This document shows positions 8,149 to 16,546 of a DNA stretch of 45,259 nucleotides, piece by piece. The DNA lies in contig CANOBU010000006.1 in the NCBI GenBank assembly GCA_947564425.1, positions 1 to 45,259 on the forward strand, written 5' to 3'. The stretch's first letter is position 1, and every line of letters begins with the position of its first letter. Under the pieces are notes generated by a model. That model searched no databases. It was given only the letters and a program-made list of their open reading frames with translations, and was not told where the DNA came from. The stretch is from an uncultured Eggerthellaceae bacterium (GTDB taxonomy: Bacteria; Actinomycetota; Coriobacteriia; Coriobacteriales; Eggerthellaceae). Both the position numbers and the translations under genes were made by a program.

Positions 8149-10398
8149 TTACCGGGAGCGCCGGTTGCGATAGGAAATCCAGGCGATTGCGACGGCCGCC
8201 AACACCACGATAGCGGCCAATGCCGCTGCCAGGATGCCCATCTGGTCGGATGTCTGGGGCGTTGCGGAGGTCCGGGGCGCCGGCTGTTGCGCATTATCGG
8301 TGGATGCCTGCACCTGCGATGCCGTCCCGCGGCCGCTCTGGGCGGTCGAGGCAGGATGGGTGGCGGAACCGGGAAGATCCGGTTTGTCCGCAGACCCGTG
8401 GGCGGCGGGCTGGTTCGGATTCGCAGGGTTCGTCGGGGTAGTCGGGGTCGTCGGAGCCACCGGGTTCACAGGGATGGCGGGTTTATCGGGCGTTTCGGGC
8501 GCCGGCGGCTGCTCGGCCGCCACCACGTAGCGGTTGCCCACGGCATCGGGCTCATGAAGGGCCAGGGCCTTGAACCCCGGGGCCGCATAGGCCGACACAT
8601 CGGTCGGGTAGATACCGCCCTCCAGCAGCACCCTGCCCTGGGCCTTCCCGGCAGGCGAAACCTCGAAGAACAAGTTGGGCGCGGGGTCGATGGTGCCGTC
8701 GGCGGCAAGGGCGTACACATCGCCCGTGCCGGTCACGGTCACCGTACCCCCATCGGCCGTGATGCCGCCGCCGGGGGCGAACTCCACATTGCAGCCGTTC
8801 AGATCCAACGTCACATCGAAGCCGGTCGGCTCCTTCAGCTTGCCGACGTTGCGGGCATCGGCCACCAGCGTGATCCTGTCGCCGTCCACGGCGGCTGCGA
8901 AGACGGCCGGCAGCGATGCATACAGCGTACCCCCCGTCGACTGGCGCTGGGCCACCCAGGCCTCGCCGTTGCCTTCCACCGTGAAGAGCGAGCTGTCGTT
9001 GTTGTAGGCGATGGCATCCTTCAGAGCCCCCTCCATGGCCGTCAGGGGCGTGGTTGACACGTTGTTGGCAACCCGGGCCCCTTCAGGCACCGAGGCCGGC
9101 AGCGACGAGGCGCCCTGATCCTGCAGGTTGCCCACGATGCCGCCGATGAACTGGACGCCCCTCAGGGCCGGGGCATCGTTCTGGTTCCCCGTCACCGTGC
9201 CCGCGCTGTACAGCACGCCGGCGATGCCGCCCACGCCGTAGCCCGTGGCGGCGTTCACAGCGCCGGTGTTCAGGTTGTCGGCCACGGGTATGGGGGCCGA
9301 CAGCGCATAGGCCGGTGCCGTGCCGTCATAGCGCACCCAACCCACGATGCCGCCGGTGCCGTAGGGCTTGGCGGCGGAGCTGTTGGTCACGGTGGCGGCA
9401 TTGGTGCAATGGGTGATGCCGCCGCGGTTCTTCAGCTCGCCGGCGATGCCGCCCACGGCGTAGCCGTTCCCGTTGACGGCGCCCTTGTTGGTGCAGCCCG
9501 ACACGAAGGCGCAGCACAGCCCCGCGATGCCGCCCGTATCGTTCACGCCGGTGATGATGCCGTTGTTCACGCAGTCCGCAATGGTCATGAGGGAGCCCTC
9601 GGGCGAGTAGTAGGCCGCCCCCACGATACCGCCCGCATTGCCAGAGCCGCCGGTCACGGTGACCTCGGCATCATTGGTGCAGCCGGCGATGGCACCGTGG
9701 GCCACCAGGCGCCCCACGATGCCCCCGGCGCCGCACTTCGCCGCTATAGAGCCGCCTACGGTCACACCTGATACGATGCCGCCGTCGCCCAGCAGCCCCA
9801 CGGCCCCGCCGGCCAGCTCGCTCTGGGGCGCTGCGATGGATACATCCGGCAGCACGAGATCCTTCACAGTGCCGCCCATGACGGCGCCGAACAGCCCCAG
9901 GGCGTAATCGGGGCCGTCGGCCGGGGCCGCCGCAGGGGCGATGACCAGCCCGGTCACCCTATGGCCGCCGCCGTCGAAGGTACCGGCGAAGGGGGTGCTG
10001 CCCCCCTTCACGCCGCTGCCGGATCGCACCGAGGCCCCGATGGGCGTCCAAGGGCTGCCGCCCAGGTCGATGTCGGCCGTCAGGGCGATGGCCTTGCCCG
10101 CATAGGAGCTGCCGGCATTCACCGCATCGCGGAAGGCCGCCAGCTGCGCCGCGGTGGCTATTGTGAAGGGGTCTTCTGCCGTGCCGCTGCCGCCGGCGAA
10201 GGGGCTCGCCTCGGCGCCGTCCGCTGCATCCGCCGTCTCGGCGGCCTGCAGGGCCGCGGTCCCATCATCCTGGGCGCTCCAGGCCAGAGCCGGGAAGCCC
10301 CACAGCACCACGCCCAGGAGCAAGGCCAGTGCCGCTGGAACGGCCGAGGCCGCCGCAGCAGCCCGGCCCGCTTTGCAGAATCCGTTCGAGCACAACAT
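8149..10398 (-). CDS. Large cell-surface protein with GLUG-like repeats and C-terminal anchor
   Basis: A 749-residue exported protein. It has a signal peptide (hydrophobic stretch at about residues 20-40), then a beta-helix-like region of glycine-rich units at about 60-440 in which GGIVG or GGIAG recurs after short loops with CTN motifs, as in GLUG-type repeats. A middle region of about 180 residues follows, then a Pro/Thr/Ala-rich spacer and a final membrane helix with the basic tail YRNRRSR. The ATG at 10398 is preceded by AAGGGG at 6-base spacing; the longer TTG-started frame to 10425 has no support. The C-terminus has the tripartite layout of a sortase substrate with TPQTS in place of LPXTG. 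Adhesin-type function is inferred from architecture only. Confidence 0.85.
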   Translation of the reverse strand: MLCSNGFCKAGRAAAAASAVPAALALLLGVVLWGFPALAWSAQDDGTAALQAAETADAADGAEASPFAGGSGTAEDPFTIATAAQLAAFRDAVNAGSSYAGKAIALTADIDLGGSPWTPIGASVRSGSGVKGGSTPFAGTFDGGGHRVTGLVIAPAAAPADGPDYALGLFGAVMGGTVKDLVLPDVSIAAPQSELAGGAVGLLGDGGIVSGVTVGGSIAAKCGAGGIVGRLVAHGAIAGCTNDAEVTVTGGSGNAGGIVGAAYYSPEGSLMTIADCVNNGIITGVNDTGGIAGLCCAFVSGCTNKGAVNGNGYAVGGIAGELKNRGGITHCTNAATVTNSSAAKPYGTGGIVGWVRYDGTAPAYALSAPIPVADNLNTGAVNAATGYGVGGIAGVLYSAGTVTGNQNDAPALRGVQFIGGIVGNLQDQGASSLPASVPEGARVANNVSTTPLTAMEGALKDAIAYNNDSSLFTVEGNGEAWVAQRQSTGGTLYASLPAVFAAAVDGDRITLVADARNVGKLKEPTGFDVTLDLNGCNVEFAPGGGITADGGTVTVTGTGDVYALAADGTIDPAPNLFFEVSPAGKAQGRVLLEGGIYPTDVSAYAAPGFKALALHEPDAVGNRYVVAAEQPPAPETPDKPAIPVNPVAPTTPTTPTNPANPNQPAAHGSADKPDLPGSATHPASTAQSGRGTASQVQASTDNAQQPAPRTSATPQTSDQMGILAAALAAIVVLAAVAIAWISYRNRRSR
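8152..8262 (-). other. Possible non-canonical sortase sorting signal
   Basis: These are the last 37 codons of the surface protein. TPQTS is followed by a hydrophobic helix and the tail RNRRSR. It resembles LPXTG with Leu to Thr and Gly to Ser changes. Whether a sortase recognises it is unknown. Confidence 0.4.
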
Positions 10399-10542
10399 GG
10401 CAGACCCCTTCCCTCGATGCTTCAACTTTAGCCTTCAAGGAATCGGGGGCGCCTGTACAGCCCCGGGTCGAAGGGTTCCCATTGCCGAAACGTAATGGTC
10501 CGGCGAACTGGGGCGCACCGGCCCCGCGGGCAGCTTGGGCCC

Positions 10543-10809
10543 TTAAGGGCGGAAGGCGCTTATGGGCTGCGGGGCGGGGCCGTGGGGGCCGATGTCCTTC
10601 TGTATCCAGGCGATGCTGTACCACCGGCCGAACTTGCTGCCGCAATGGCGCATCTCGTCCTCGCCCGGCGCCGTGCACTCGAAGGTCACCGCCGTCTCCT
10701 GAACGTAAGGGCGGTAGATCCCCGCAATCGCCTGCGCATCATCGGCGGTCGCCACACGGATGGCGACAGGCGCACCGACCGATGCATCTCCGTTTCCGAT
10801 CCCACCCAT
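10543..10809 (-). pseudogene. GNAT acetyltransferase remnant with internal deletion
   Basis: An 88-residue frame with a good start (ATG at 10809, AGGAGG 7 bases upstream). Residues 13-40 match the N-terminal strand-helix of phosphinothricin-type GNAT enzymes (IRVATADDAQAIAGIYRPYV). Residues about 55-88 match their C-terminal end (SKFGRWYSIAWIQKDIGPHG). The roughly 80 residues that carry the acetyl-CoA binding motif are missing, and the junction near EDEMRH/CGSKFG is in frame. The usual length is 165-175 residues. It could be expressed but cannot bind acetyl-CoA. I read it as an in-frame deletion of a formerly normal gene. Confidence 0.75.
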
Positions 10810-10925
10810 TGCGGCGCCTCCTGTCCAGCGAAAAACGATCAAGGGGAGATTGTAACGGAAAGGGGCGCCGTTGCCGCTATCATGCAAGAGAACGCAGGAT
10901 GTCCCCTTGAAGGCGGTGGGAGCCG

Positions 10926-11618
10926 TTGCTCGACCAGAAGATGCTCGCGGAATCATACGAGAAGCACGCCCCGAAGAAACCCCCGGCGAAGCCGAGGGTC
11001 GGACCCGTCGACAGGCTCGCCGAACCCGTATCCGACCTGCATCGGAGCGATGCCATTGCCTCATCGCGCATCTGCAGCCTGCAGACCGAGGGGCAGGACT
11101 TTCCCGATTTGGAGATGAAAGGATGCCTCGTGGCCGATTGCATCCTCTCCGCCTGCGATTTCTCATCGTCGCTGTTCGAGGATGTCCTTTTCGAAGGCTG
11201 TGACTTTTCCAATTCCTCCTTCGAGCTGGCAGGGTTTCGCCGCTGCGAATTCAGGAACTGCAAGCTGACAGGCTCCCTGTTCATCGAAGCGCTCCTCGAG
11301 AACGTCTGCCTGCAGGGATGCAATCTCTCCTTTGCCTCCATGGGCCGTTCCCGCTGGAAGGCCGTCAGCGCTGCCACCTGCGACTTTACGGGAAGCGACA
11401 TAGGGGATGCGGAGCTCTCGTCGGTGCGGCTCGATGATTGCAGGCTCAGCGGGGCGAACCTCTTCGGGACCAGCCTTCTGGGCATAGACATGACCACCTG
11501 CCTCATCGACGGCATCGTAACCTCGGATTCCATGGCCGAGGTCCGCGGCTGCAAGATGGATACCCACCAAGCCGCCGCCTTCGCCCGAAAACTCGGCATC
11601 CTCATCGCCGATGCATGA
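10926..11618 (+). CDS. Pentapeptide-repeat protein
   Basis: A 230-residue protein. From about residue 60 to 195 it shows the A(D/N)LXX five-residue periodicity (for example CDFSSSLFEDVLFEGCDFSN) that folds into a right-handed quadrilateral beta-helix. The length is close to Qnr and McbG-type proteins (about 215), which mimic DNA and protect gyrase, but the sequence alone does not prove that role. The start is TTG at 10926, with GTGGGA just upstream; the ATG at 10941 has no ribosome site. It is divergent from the GNAT remnant. A GyrI-like gene lies 248 bases downstream, so two gyrase-themed families are adjacent. This may be coincidence. Confidence 0.85.
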   Translation: MLDQKMLAESYEKHAPKKPPAKPRVGPVDRLAEPVSDLHRSDAIASSRICSLQTEGQDFPDLEMKGCLVADCILSACDFSSSLFEDVLFEGCDFSNSSFELAGFRRCEFRNCKLTGSLFIEALLENVCLQGCNLSFASMGRSRWKAVSAATCDFTGSDIGDAELSSVRLDDCRLSGANLFGTSLLGIDMTTCLIDGIVTSDSMAEVRGCKMDTHQAAAFARKLGILIADA

Positions 11619-11797
11619 CGGGGACGTGACAGGCATCTCGCGAACATCCTTCGACACCGCACGCCCTTCCCCATTGCTGGAATAGCTATCTTGCATAAAG
11701 GAAGCGTTGCGGAAGGGCACCTCCACGCGCGCGAAAAGGGCGCTTTCCCAGGAAAGGCCGTTGCCATCGATGCAACGGATCGTTGCCGGCGGAGGGT

Positions 11798-11848
11798 GGC
11801 GCAGGGGCGGTTTCGCTGCCATAATAGCTGCGAAACCGCCCCTGCGCC
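11798..11848. repeat. 19-bp perfect inverted repeat upstream of the GyrI-like gene
   Basis: Arms at 11798-11816 and 11830-11848 are perfect complements with a 13-base loop containing CATAAT. It ends 17 bases before the start codon at 11866 and has no U-tract. It could terminate the pentapeptide gene, act as an operator, or form a 5'-leader hairpin. Confidence 0.85.
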
Positions 11849-11865
11849 CTAAGATCGGAGAATCC

Positions 11866-12498
11866 ATGGCATTCGACTACAAGAGGGAATACAAGGACCT
11901 CTACCGCCCGGGGCGGAAGCCCGCACTGATCACGGTGCCTCCCATGAATTACGTCGCCGTGCGCGGGAAGGAGGACCCGAACGCCGAAGGCGGCAGCTAC
12001 CAGCAGGCGCTCCAAGTGCTCTACGGCATCTCGTTCACCATAAAGATGGCCCCGAGATCGGGGCATGCCATCGATGGCTACTTCGAATACACCGTGCCCC
12101 CGCTCGAGGGGTTCTGGAAGACCGCGGGCGACAGCCTGTTCGACCCCTCCCGGAAGGACCGGCTGGAATGGACCAGCTGCATCCGGCTGCCCGAATTCGC
12201 AACGGAGGATGTGCTGGAATGGGCGAAGGCCGAGGCTGCCCGCAAGAAGGGCGCGATCTTCGATGCCGCGGAATTCCTTGCCGTCGACGAGGGCCTCTGC
12301 GTCCAATGCATGCATCTGGGTCCCTACGACAGCGAACCTGCGACCATCGAGGCCATGGAATCCTTCGCCGATGAAGCCGGCTGCGCGTTCGATCACGGCC
12401 ACGGGCGCCTGCACCACGAGATCTACCTCTCGGACCCGCGCCGCACCGCCGCCGAGCGCCTGAAGACGGTGATCCGCATTCCCGTGGCACCCCGCTGA
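11866..12498 (+). CDS. GyrI-like small-molecule-binding domain protein
   Basis: A 210-residue protein that appears to be a stand-alone GyrI-like (SOUL/SBMC-type) domain, with an early VPPMNYVAVRGKEDPN segment typical of the family and an EIYLSDPRRT segment near the end. No DNA-binding domain is present. Some members bind hydrophobic cations or modulate gyrase, and others bind haem or drugs; this one cannot be placed further. The ATG at 11866 follows GGAG at close spacing. The 5' leader carries the long inverted repeat. Confidence 0.82.
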   Translation: MAFDYKREYKDLYRPGRKPALITVPPMNYVAVRGKEDPNAEGGSYQQALQVLYGISFTIKMAPRSGHAIDGYFEYTVPPLEGFWKTAGDSLFDPSRKDRLEWTSCIRLPEFATEDVLEWAKAEAARKKGAIFDAAEFLAVDEGLCVQCMHLGPYDSEPATIEAMESFADEAGCAFDHGHGRLHHEIYLSDPRRTAAERLKTVIRIPVAPR

Positions 12499-12599
12499 CC
12501 TGCCCCTGCCGGACGATTTCCGCCTCTCTCCCCCGGCGCCTGCGTGCGCTGCTGCGTGCTACGATAAGAGCAGACGAACCGACGGCGACGGGAGATACC

Positions 12600-13847
12600 A
12601 TGCTGATGAACGACTTCTTGGGCAACGAGGTTGGGAGGCTGGGGTTCGGCGCTATGCGCCTGCCCATCCTGGACGGCGATAGCGCGGCTATCGACCAGGG
12701 GCAGGTAGACGATATGGTCGATGCCGCCTTGGCCGCCGGCGTGAACTACTTCGATACCGCCTACCCCTATCACGGGGGCATGTCCGAGGTGGTCCTGGGC
12801 AGGTCCCTCGCCCGCTATCCGCGCGACAACTTCCTGCTTGCCACCAAGTACCCCGGCCACCAGATCGCCGATGCCTACGACCCGCAGGCCGTCTTCGAGG
12901 AGCAGCTGCAGAAATGCGGCGTGGAGCACTTCGACTTCTACCTGCTGCATAACGTCTACGAGGCCTCCATCGATGTGTACACCGATGCGCAATGGGGCAT
13001 CGCCGACTACTTCATCGAGCAGAAGCGCCGCGGGCGCATCCGCCACCTGGGCTTCTCGTGCCATGGGCGCCCGGAGACCCTGGCGGCCTTCCTCGACTAC
13101 GGTGCCCGCAAATACGCCGAGCTGCAGGCCCGCGACCCGGATACCGCCGCCCTCTTCGCCGGCGGCAGCATCATGGAATTCTGCCAGATCCAGCTGAACT
13201 ACCTCGACTGGACGCTGCAGGATGCCGCCGCCAAGACGGCCCTGCTGGAAGATGCCGGCATCCCCATCGTGGTCATGGAGCCCTTGCGCGGGGGCAAGCT
13301 GGCCTCCCTGCTCGAGCCGCCCCGGGCGCGCCTGGATGCGGCAGCCCCCGGGCGCACGGCAGCGGAGTGGTCGTTCCGCTGGCTTCTGGGCATCCCTTCT
13401 GTGAAGGTGATCCTGAGCGGCATGTCCGACCTGGCCCAGGTGCGGCAGAACTGCGCCATCTTCCAAAGCGCCGAACCCCTGCCCGCAGCCGAGGAGGGGC
13501 TGCTGATGGATGTCGCCGAATCCCTCAAGGGCGGCGTGCCCTGCACGGCCTGCCGCTACTGCACCGACAGCTGCCCCCAGGGCATCGACATCCCCTTGCT
13601 GCTGGCCTCCTACAACGACCTGCAGTTCGATACCAGCTTCACCGTATCGATGCAGATGGATGCGGTGCCCGAGGGGCAGCGGGCCCAGGACTGCATCGCC
13701 TGCGGCGCATGCACGCGCATGTGCCCCCAGGGCATCGCCATCCCCGAGGCGCTGGCCCAGCTGGCCGCCGACCTGGGCAAGATGCCCATATGGGCCGATG
13801 TCTGCCGCCAGCGCGCCGAAGCCGCCGCCAAACTGCGGGAGGGATAG
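12600..13847 (+). CDS. Aldo/keto reductase with C-terminal 4Fe-4S domain
   Basis: A 415-residue protein. Residues 1-290 form the (beta/alpha)8 barrel, with FGAMRLP, the catalytic aspartate and tyrosine in NYFDTAYPYHGG, the lysine in LLATKYP and the histidine in YLLHN. Residues about 305-385 hold two CxxCxxCxxxCP clusters (CTACRYCTDSCPQG and CIACGACTRMCPQG), so the enzyme is set up to take electrons from a ferredoxin partner. This two-part form is common in anaerobes. The carbonyl substrate is unknown. GGGAG precedes the ATG. It is convergent with pspA, 20 bases away. Confidence 0.93.
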   Translation: MLMNDFLGNEVGRLGFGAMRLPILDGDSAAIDQGQVDDMVDAALAAGVNYFDTAYPYHGGMSEVVLGRSLARYPRDNFLLATKYPGHQIADAYDPQAVFEEQLQKCGVEHFDFYLLHNVYEASIDVYTDAQWGIADYFIEQKRRGRIRHLGFSCHGRPETLAAFLDYGARKYAELQARDPDTAALFAGGSIMEFCQIQLNYLDWTLQDAAAKTALLEDAGIPIVVMEPLRGGKLASLLEPPRARLDAAAPGRTAAEWSFRWLLGIPSVKVILSGMSDLAQVRQNCAIFQSAEPLPAAEEGLLMDVAESLKGGVPCTACRYCTDSCPQGIDIPLLLASYNDLQFDTSFTVSMQMDAVPEGQRAQDCIACGACTRMCPQGIAIPEALAQLAADLGKMPIWADVCRQRAEAAAKLREG

Positions 13848-13867
13848 GCTTCGGCTGCGGGAATCCC

Positions 13868-14554
13868 CTATTCCATGCCCATCTCGGCCTTCAAGCGGGC
13901 CAGGTCGTCCTCCACGCTGGCGTCCACGCCCATAGACTCGTACTTTTTCTCGAGCTCCTCGGTCTCGCTCTTGGGTTGCTCGTTCAGCTGGCTCATGGCA
14001 TTGGCCCGATCCAGCATAGCATCGGTCTTCGCCTCCATGCGCTCGAAGGCGTCCATGGCCCCCTCGGCCCGGTCGGTGCCGGAGGTCATCTTGTTCACCT
14101 TCTCCTGGGTCTTGGCCACGGCGGCCTTGGCCTTGATGACCTCCTTGCGCTCCTGCAGGGTCTCGATGTCGCTGACCAGCTTGTCATGCATCTGGCGCAT
14201 CTTCGAGGCGTTCTCCGCTGCGGCGGCGTAGGCCGTCTGCAGACCCTCGTTCTTGCCCTCCAGCTCCTGCTTCTTCTTCAGGAACACGCGGGCGTCATCC
14301 TCGTTGCCGGCAGCCAGGGCCTTGCGGGCCAGTTCCTCGTATTTGTCGATCTGCACGGCGTTGTCGTCCACCAGTCGCTTGCAACGGGCCTCCTCGGCCA
14401 TCACGCCGGCCGTAGCCTCCTTCACCTCGGCCAGGCTCTCGGTGAGGTCGCGCATGTACTGCTCGATCATCTTCGAGGGGTCCTCCGCCTTATCCAGCAG
14501 ATCGTTGATATTGGCCTTGATGATGGTGGTGAAGCGGTCGATTATCCCTGCCAT
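13868..14554 (-). CDS. pspA: PspA/IM30-family membrane-stress protein
   Basis: A 228-residue coiled-coil protein with the family's N-terminal amphipathic helix (MAGIIDRFTTIIKANINDLL), KAEDPSKMIEQYMRDL and long heptad repeats. The family assembles ESCRT-III-like rods on the inner membrane and counters loss of the proton gradient. The ATG at 14554 has GGAG 6 bases upstream. It lies 100 bases behind the TPM-type gene on the same strand and is probably its operon partner. No PspF-type activator or pspBC genes are visible, so control is probably by the shared upstream promoter. Confidence 0.92.
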   Translation of the reverse strand: MAGIIDRFTTIIKANINDLLDKAEDPSKMIEQYMRDLTESLAEVKEATAGVMAEEARCKRLVDDNAVQIDKYEELARKALAAGNEDDARVFLKKKQELEGKNEGLQTAYAAAAENASKMRQMHDKLVSDIETLQERKEVIKAKAAVAKTQEKVNKMTSGTDRAEGAMDAFERMEAKTDAMLDRANAMSQLNEQPKSETEELEKKYESMGVDASVEDDLARLKAEMGME

Positions 14555-14653
14555 TGCTGTCTCCAATCTTTCCGGCCCGCGCCCTTTGCGCGTTGTGCCC
14601 TTGTACGGTAAGCGTTTCCATTGTGCCCCAAGCGGGCGCTGCGCCCGGCGGCA

Positions 14654-15874
14654 TCAGCGAGCGTTATCCGATTCGTCACCATTGTACTTGCGCTCCAGTT
14701 GCTCCAGCTGCTCGTCGCCGAACTTCTCGAAAGCCCCAGGCGAGCCGGGTGCACCGGGCTGCTGCGGAGCCCCGTCCTCCCCCTTCGCCGCTTCGCGGGA
14801 CTGCTCGTATTCCCGGGCAAGCTCCTCTACGGAGTGGTCCTCGAACTTCTCCAGCGGCGTGCTTAGGATCTCCTGCTGGCGTTTCTGCTCGCGTTCCCGG
14901 GCCTCGCGGCGGCGCTTCAGGGTGAAGTACACGACAAGGCCGATGGCTACGACGGCAACGGCCGCCGCCCCTGCGATATAGGCCGGCATCATGCGGTCGG
15001 CATCGGTGGTCATGATGCGCTCGGCCGTCTCGCGGTAGGTATTCGCGAATATCTCGGTCTCGGTCAAGTCCCAATCGTCGTAGTTGATGGACAGGTACTC
15101 GGCGAAAATATCCAGGGCCTCGGAATCCATGACCGACTTCGCCTGCGCGCCCACATAGTAGCCGGCGTTGAAGCGGCCCTTGCCATCGTCGCAGAAGGCC
15201 AGCACGAAATGGTCGCCGTCATCGTAGTGCTCCTGGTAATAGGCCGTGGCCTGCTGGGTGAGCGCATCGCGGCTCGTCACCTGGCCGTTGGGCACTATGA
15301 TCAGATACGGTACCACGCCGGTATCCAGGCAGAACTGGCGCATGGCCTGGTCGAGCTCGCCCGGGTCGCCGATCCAGCTGCCGTCATCATCCTGGAAATA
15401 GCCGGTATTCTGCACGGTGCCCAGCGGCAGGGGCGTGCGCTCCACCGTCGAGGACGTCCGCGTGCCGCCGGAGGCGCCTCCCATCACAGCCGACAGGACG
15501 GCTACCAGGATGACGGCGCAGATGATGACGATGATGACGGACAGGCATCCGCCGCCCGAGGATGGACCCTTCCCCGGGTGCTGCGGGCCCGGGCCATCGG
15601 GGCCCGGCCGCTGCGGGCCCGTCGGCGGAACCGAACCTCCCCCACCACGGGAATCCCCCAGCAAGCTGCCCAGGATCAATCCGCCGAGAAAGCCGTTGCC
15701 GCCTCCGCCGCCCGAATAGCCGCCGGGCATGGGGCCGCCGGAACGGCCGCCGCCGAAGCCGCCGCCAGACCAGCCGCTGCCCCCGGAGAATCCCCCGCCG
15801 ATGCCGCCGCCACCGCCGAAGCCGCCTCCGAAGCCGCCTCCGCCGAAACCGCCACCGCCGCCTGAACGTCCCAT
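14654..15874 (-). CDS. Gly-rich membrane protein with TPM-like domain
   Basis: A 406-residue protein. Residues 1-90 are a low-complexity Gly/Ser-rich stretch, followed by a Pro/Gly-rich part. A membrane helix lies at about 118-138 (SVIIVIICAVILVAVLSAVM). A domain of about 130 residues with DPGELDQAMRQFCLDTGVVP and DGDHFVLAFCDDGKGRFNAG resembles TPM (TLP18.3/Psb32/MOLO-1) domains. A second helix sits near 305-325, and the C-terminus is a charged tail. The ATG at 15874 is preceded by AAGGAAG. Downstream lies pspA. Some TPM proteins have acid phosphatase or membrane-stress roles; this one's activity is not known. The TPM assignment is moderately sure. Confidence 0.8.
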   Translation of the reverse strand: MGRSGGGGGFGGGGFGGGFGGGGGIGGGFSGGSGWSGGGFGGGRSGGPMPGGYSGGGGGNGFLGGLILGSLLGDSRGGGGSVPPTGPQRPGPDGPGPQHPGKGPSSGGGCLSVIIVIICAVILVAVLSAVMGGASGGTRTSSTVERTPLPLGTVQNTGYFQDDDGSWIGDPGELDQAMRQFCLDTGVVPYLIIVPNGQVTSRDALTQQATAYYQEHYDDGDHFVLAFCDDGKGRFNAGYYVGAQAKSVMDSEALDIFAEYLSINYDDWDLTETEIFANTYRETAERIMTTDADRMMPAYIAGAAAVAVVAIGLVVYFTLKRRREAREREQKRQQEILSTPLEKFEDHSVEELAREYEQSREAAKGEDGAPQQPGAPGSPGAFEKFGDEQLEQLERKYNGDESDNAR

Positions 15875-15950
15875 CGGGAGCTTCCTTTCCCTCGCCGCAT
15901 CCCCGGCCGGGCATGGGCCGCCCACGGCCAAGGAATCCGCTCTTTTCCCG

Positions 15951-15956
15951 ATTATA
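15951..15956 (-). promoter_or_regulatory. -10 box for the TPM-pspA operon
   Basis: A perfect TATAAT on the reverse strand lies about 77 bases before the TPM gene start. No good -35 is visible at 16-18 bases, so activation is likely. The inverted repeat at 15996-16031 would sit about 50-85 bases upstream of the start point. Confidence 0.5.
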
Positions 15957-15995
15957 CCCATAGGCCCGCTGCCAGACCCTCAAGGCAGGAAAGGT

Positions 15996-16031
15996 CCCGT
16001 CGTTTGTCATCGCACGGTGACAAACGACGGG
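15996..16031. repeat. 14-bp inverted repeat upstream of TPM-pspA
   Basis: CCCGTCGTTTGTCA (15996-16009) pairs perfectly with TGACAAACGACGGG (16018-16031) across an 8-base loop. Neither side has a U-tract. It lies just upstream of the -10 box and may be a regulator site. Confidence 0.7.
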
Positions 16032-16260
16032 GTTCTGCCAGGGGAATCCCGTTAGCTTCCCGAAAAAGGTCGCTCGATGGTCACAATCGCAAGTTTTTAG
16101 ACCTTATTCGGTCGAAACCAGTGCCCCCGGGACTACCCTCCAAAAGCTGACCTGGCCTTATGCTGAAGGCACCGCGAATAGAAGATGCCGCAGAAGGCCC
16201 AATCCCCTGAAAAGGCTCTAAAAAGTCGGGATAGTGACCAGAAAAACCCCAACGGCGCCC
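16032..16260. other. Non-coding part of a 460-base gap
   Basis: No gene is supported between the TPM operon and the XRE-type gene. The gap holds the inverted repeat and -10 box described separately. I see nothing recognisable in this remaining part. Confidence 0.5.
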
Positions 16261-16312
16261 TTGACGCATTCAAAATGCAATATATAATTGTCATGCAATA
16301 TATATTTTGCAT
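16261..16312 (+). promoter_or_regulatory. Promoter and repeated operator for the XRE-membrane pair
   Basis: TTGACG (16261-16266) and TATAAT (16283-16288) are 16 bases apart. The 12-base repeat ATGCAATATATA occurs at 16275-16286 and 16293-16304, followed by TTTTGCAT at 16305-16312 in inverted sense. The repeats overlap the -10 and the likely start point, as expected for autorepression by the encoded XRE protein. Confidence 0.75.
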
Positions 16313-16336
16313 CCATGGATAGCACAGGAGAACACG

Positions 16337-16537
16337 ATGGAAACCGGGAGGAACGAACGGCTGCGCAGCGCACGCCAACAAGCAGGGCTCTCGCAGCAGC
16401 AGCTTGCCGATGCGGTCGATGCGACGCGCCAGACCATCGGCCTCATCGAGGCAGGGCGCTACAATCCCAGCCTGAAGCTGTGCCTGGGTATCTGCAAAGC
16501 GCTGGGATGCACACTCGACGACCTTTTCTGGGAATAG
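16337..16537 (+). CDS. XRE-family HTH regulator
   Basis: A 66-residue protein that is almost wholly the Cro/cI-type HTH domain (RQQAGLSQQQLADAVDATRQ, then TIGLIEAGRYNPSL). This short form, ending in LDDLFWE, belongs to the YP-like stand-alone XRE repressors. The ATG at 16337 follows CAGGAG at 7-base spacing. The membrane protein gene starts 9 bases downstream. I infer that it represses the pair from the repeats at 16275-16312. Confidence 0.9.
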   Translation: METGRNERLRSARQQAGLSQQQLADAVDATRQTIGLIEAGRYNPSLKLCLGICKALGCTLDDLFWE

Positions 16538-16546
16538 GGGGCGATC

